Shown: positions 6,159 to 7,283 of the stretch, piece by piece
How the letters are laid out: the number at the start of each line of letters is the position of its first letter
Numbering within the stretch: position 1 is the stretch's first letter
Assembly: GCA_030145365.1 (NCBI GenBank)
Contig: JAQYVS010000117.1
Span: forward strand, 1 to 7,283
Length of the DNA: 7,283 nt
From: Desulfofustis sp.
GTDB taxonomy: Bacteria; Desulfobacterota; Desulfobulbia; Desulfobulbales; Desulfocapsaceae
Reading direction: 5' to 3'
Made by a program: the position numbers and the translations under genes
The notes under the pieces: model-generated
The model's database searches: none
Seen by the model: only the letters and a program-made list of their open reading frames with translations
What the model was told of the DNA's origin: nothing

Positions 6159-7132
6159 ATGAAAATTAATCGCAGAAGATTTCTTACCGGATCAGCCGCC
6201 GCCGGGGCACTTACCTTCCTGCCCAGCGTTCGAGTGGAAGCGGCGATACGATCCGATTCTTATGCAACCTTGATCGATCTGGTAAAATGCGATGGCTGTG
6301 CAGGAAAGGATCAACCGCTCTGCGTGACATCGTGTCGTCAGGGCAGACAAAGCGAATTTCCAGACCCACCAAAATCCCAATTACGGGATTACTGGCCCCA
6401 GAAAAAACATGAAGACTGGTCGGATAAACGTGATATTACCAATCGCTTTACCCCATACAACTGGATTTTTGTACAGCAAGTAGAAATTGAAGGAAATACA
6501 ATTTCCCTTCCCAGGCGCTGTATGCACTGCGACAGCCCACCCTGGCCAAACTGTGCCCGTTTGGAGTAAAGCATAAGACCGTCGAAGGCCCGGTCTATAT
6601 CGATCACAACCTCTGTTTTGGCGGAGCCAAATGTCGCAGCGTCTGTCCCTGGAGTGTTCCCCAGAGACAAGCGGGTGTTGGTATATACACGCTCTGGCAA
6701 AAGTATCTGCCGGTCGGTGGTGGTGTCATGTACAAGTGCGACCTCTGCCGTGAGCGATTGCACGAAGGTGAAAAACCGTTCTGTATCGAAGCCTGTCCGA
6801 AACAGGCTATGAAAATCGGCAAACGTGAAGATATTTTCAAAGAGGCCGGAGAACTCAAGCAGCAATACAATGGCGACATCTACGGCATGAATGAAAACGG
6901 TGGTACCTCGACCGTCTATGTCTCTGCTGTTTCTTTTGCTGATCTCGATAAAGCGCTGGTTGAAAAACAGAATAACAAATCGGTGGTCAGATTGAACAAA
7001 CCGGAGAACCTTCTCGAGAAACAGAAAAACTGGGCAATGCTCAGTATAGCTGCTCCGGTCCTGGGTGCACTTGCTGCTCTTGGACTATCCGGAAACTCAG
7101 GCAACAGATCTGAGGAGGGGGGCGAGTCATGA
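6159..7132 (+). pseudogene. Tat-exported 4x[Fe-S] ferredoxin-type electron-transfer subunit, frameshifted
   Basis: A DmsB/FdnH/HybA-like subunit that would pass electrons between a periplasmic redox enzyme and a membrane cytochrome b. The first frame (6159-6569) begins with a Tat signal, NRRRFLTG (4-11), and carries cluster cysteines 44, 47, 55, 59, 121 and 124. It ends at a premature TAA. The rest continues in another frame from 6545 to 7132. Restoring one base after TG at 6543-6544 turns CCC TGG into CCC TGN GCC and gives an unbroken 324-residue protein with Cys129, Cys133, Cys153, Cys159, Cys163, Cys194, Cys197, Cys209 and Cys213. It ends in a C-terminal membrane helix (about 292-312), as in FdnH and HybA. 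Of the 16 usual cluster ligands only position 156 (Gly) would then be non-Cys. The ribosome site GGAGGA lies 6 bases before the ATG. The cytochrome b gene overlaps the stop. Both halves keep conserved motifs, so the break is a sequencing/assembly error or very recent. Confidence 0.85.
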
Positions 7133-7283
7133 GAACTGTACAAAGACACACGTTGACCGTTCGGGTTACTCACTGGTTGATTGCCGGAAGCGGCATCGTT
7201 CTGCTTTTTTCAGGTTTTGGGCAGATGCCAATGTACAAACGCTACAACATTATCAAGATTCCCGGGCTCGGATGGTCGTCTGA
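7129..7283 (+). CDS. cytochrome b-type membrane subunit, N-terminal part (formate dehydrogenase gamma-like)
   Basis: The ATG at 7129 overlaps the TGA of the ferredoxin gene as ATGA, with AGGAGG at 7113-7118 ahead of it, so translation is coupled. The 51 visible residues begin MRTVQRHTLTVR, then THW (His15, a candidate haem b ligand at the start of helix 1). A membrane helix follows (about 16-31), then GFGQMPMYKRY and PGLGW. This resembles the N-terminus of gamma/cytochrome b subunits of formate dehydrogenase-like complexes in anaerobes, which take electrons from the Fe-S subunit and reduce, or are oxidised by, the quinone pool. The gene runs off the right edge. No catalytic molybdopterin subunit is visible upstream, so if present it should lie downstream. 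Family-level identity is fairly safe; the specific enzyme is not. Confidence 0.75.
   Translation, partial: MRTVQRHTLTVRVTHWLIAGSGIVLLFSGFGQMPMYKRYNIIKIPGLGWSS

Noticed and set aside
6540..6569. Programmed -1 frameshift in the ferredoxin gene
   Set aside because: There is no X XXY YYZ slippery heptamer, and slipping would insert Trp where the cluster needs Cys.
6389..6865. 158-codon minus-strand open frame across the ferredoxin break
   Set aside because: It is antisense to conserved CxxC cluster motifs on the plus strand, which are far better evidence; the frame is a shadow.

Overview
The window reads as chromosomal DNA of an anaerobic, respiring Gram-negative bacterium. The best guess is a sulfate- or sulfur-metabolising Desulfobacterota, perhaps Desulfobulbales. 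The basis is a Geobacter/sulfate-reducer style citramalate synthase, a Tat-exported ferredoxin-type subunit beside a cytochrome b subunit, and moderate GC. The taxonomic placement is inference, since no rRNA or other marker gene is present.

Layout. Positions 2-307 (+) hold the 3' end of an unrecognised gene. Positions 481-2085 (+) encode citramalate synthase (cimA), the entry step of the threonine-independent isoleucine pathway. It is preceded by an intergenic region with two perfect TATAAT boxes and a 9-bp direct repeat. Positions 2143-3129 (+) encode an AEC-family (auxin efflux carrier-like) permease. It converges, with only 12 bp between the stop codons, on a leftward cluster: a small cysteine-rich exported protein (5981-5556), a DUF2318-type exported metal/Fe-S-binding protein (5462-5001), a MacB/FtsX-type ABC permease (4991-3828) and its LolD-like ATPase (3807-3142). 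The last three are tightly spaced with good Shine-Dalgarno sites and are surely co-transcribed.

A divergent promoter region (about 5982-6158) separates this cluster from a rightward respiratory operon. That operon starts with a Tat-signal, four-cluster ferredoxin-type electron-transfer subunit (6159-7132), interrupted by a one-base deletion at about 6543-6545. It continues with a cytochrome b-type membrane subunit that starts at 7129 and runs off the window.

Functional reading. The DUF2318 + FtsX permease + LolD-type ATPase combination matches the accessory part of the Campylobacter p19 / E. coli FetMP iron-uptake loci. Here the FTR1 permease, the P19 protein and the second ABC permease are not next to it. 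A compact cysteine-rich exported protein of unknown function stands at the head of the cluster instead. This is the most unusual part of the window. The frameshift in the ferredoxin subunit removes exactly one cluster cysteine codon, and a second cluster site has Gly where Cys is usual. Both deserve checking.
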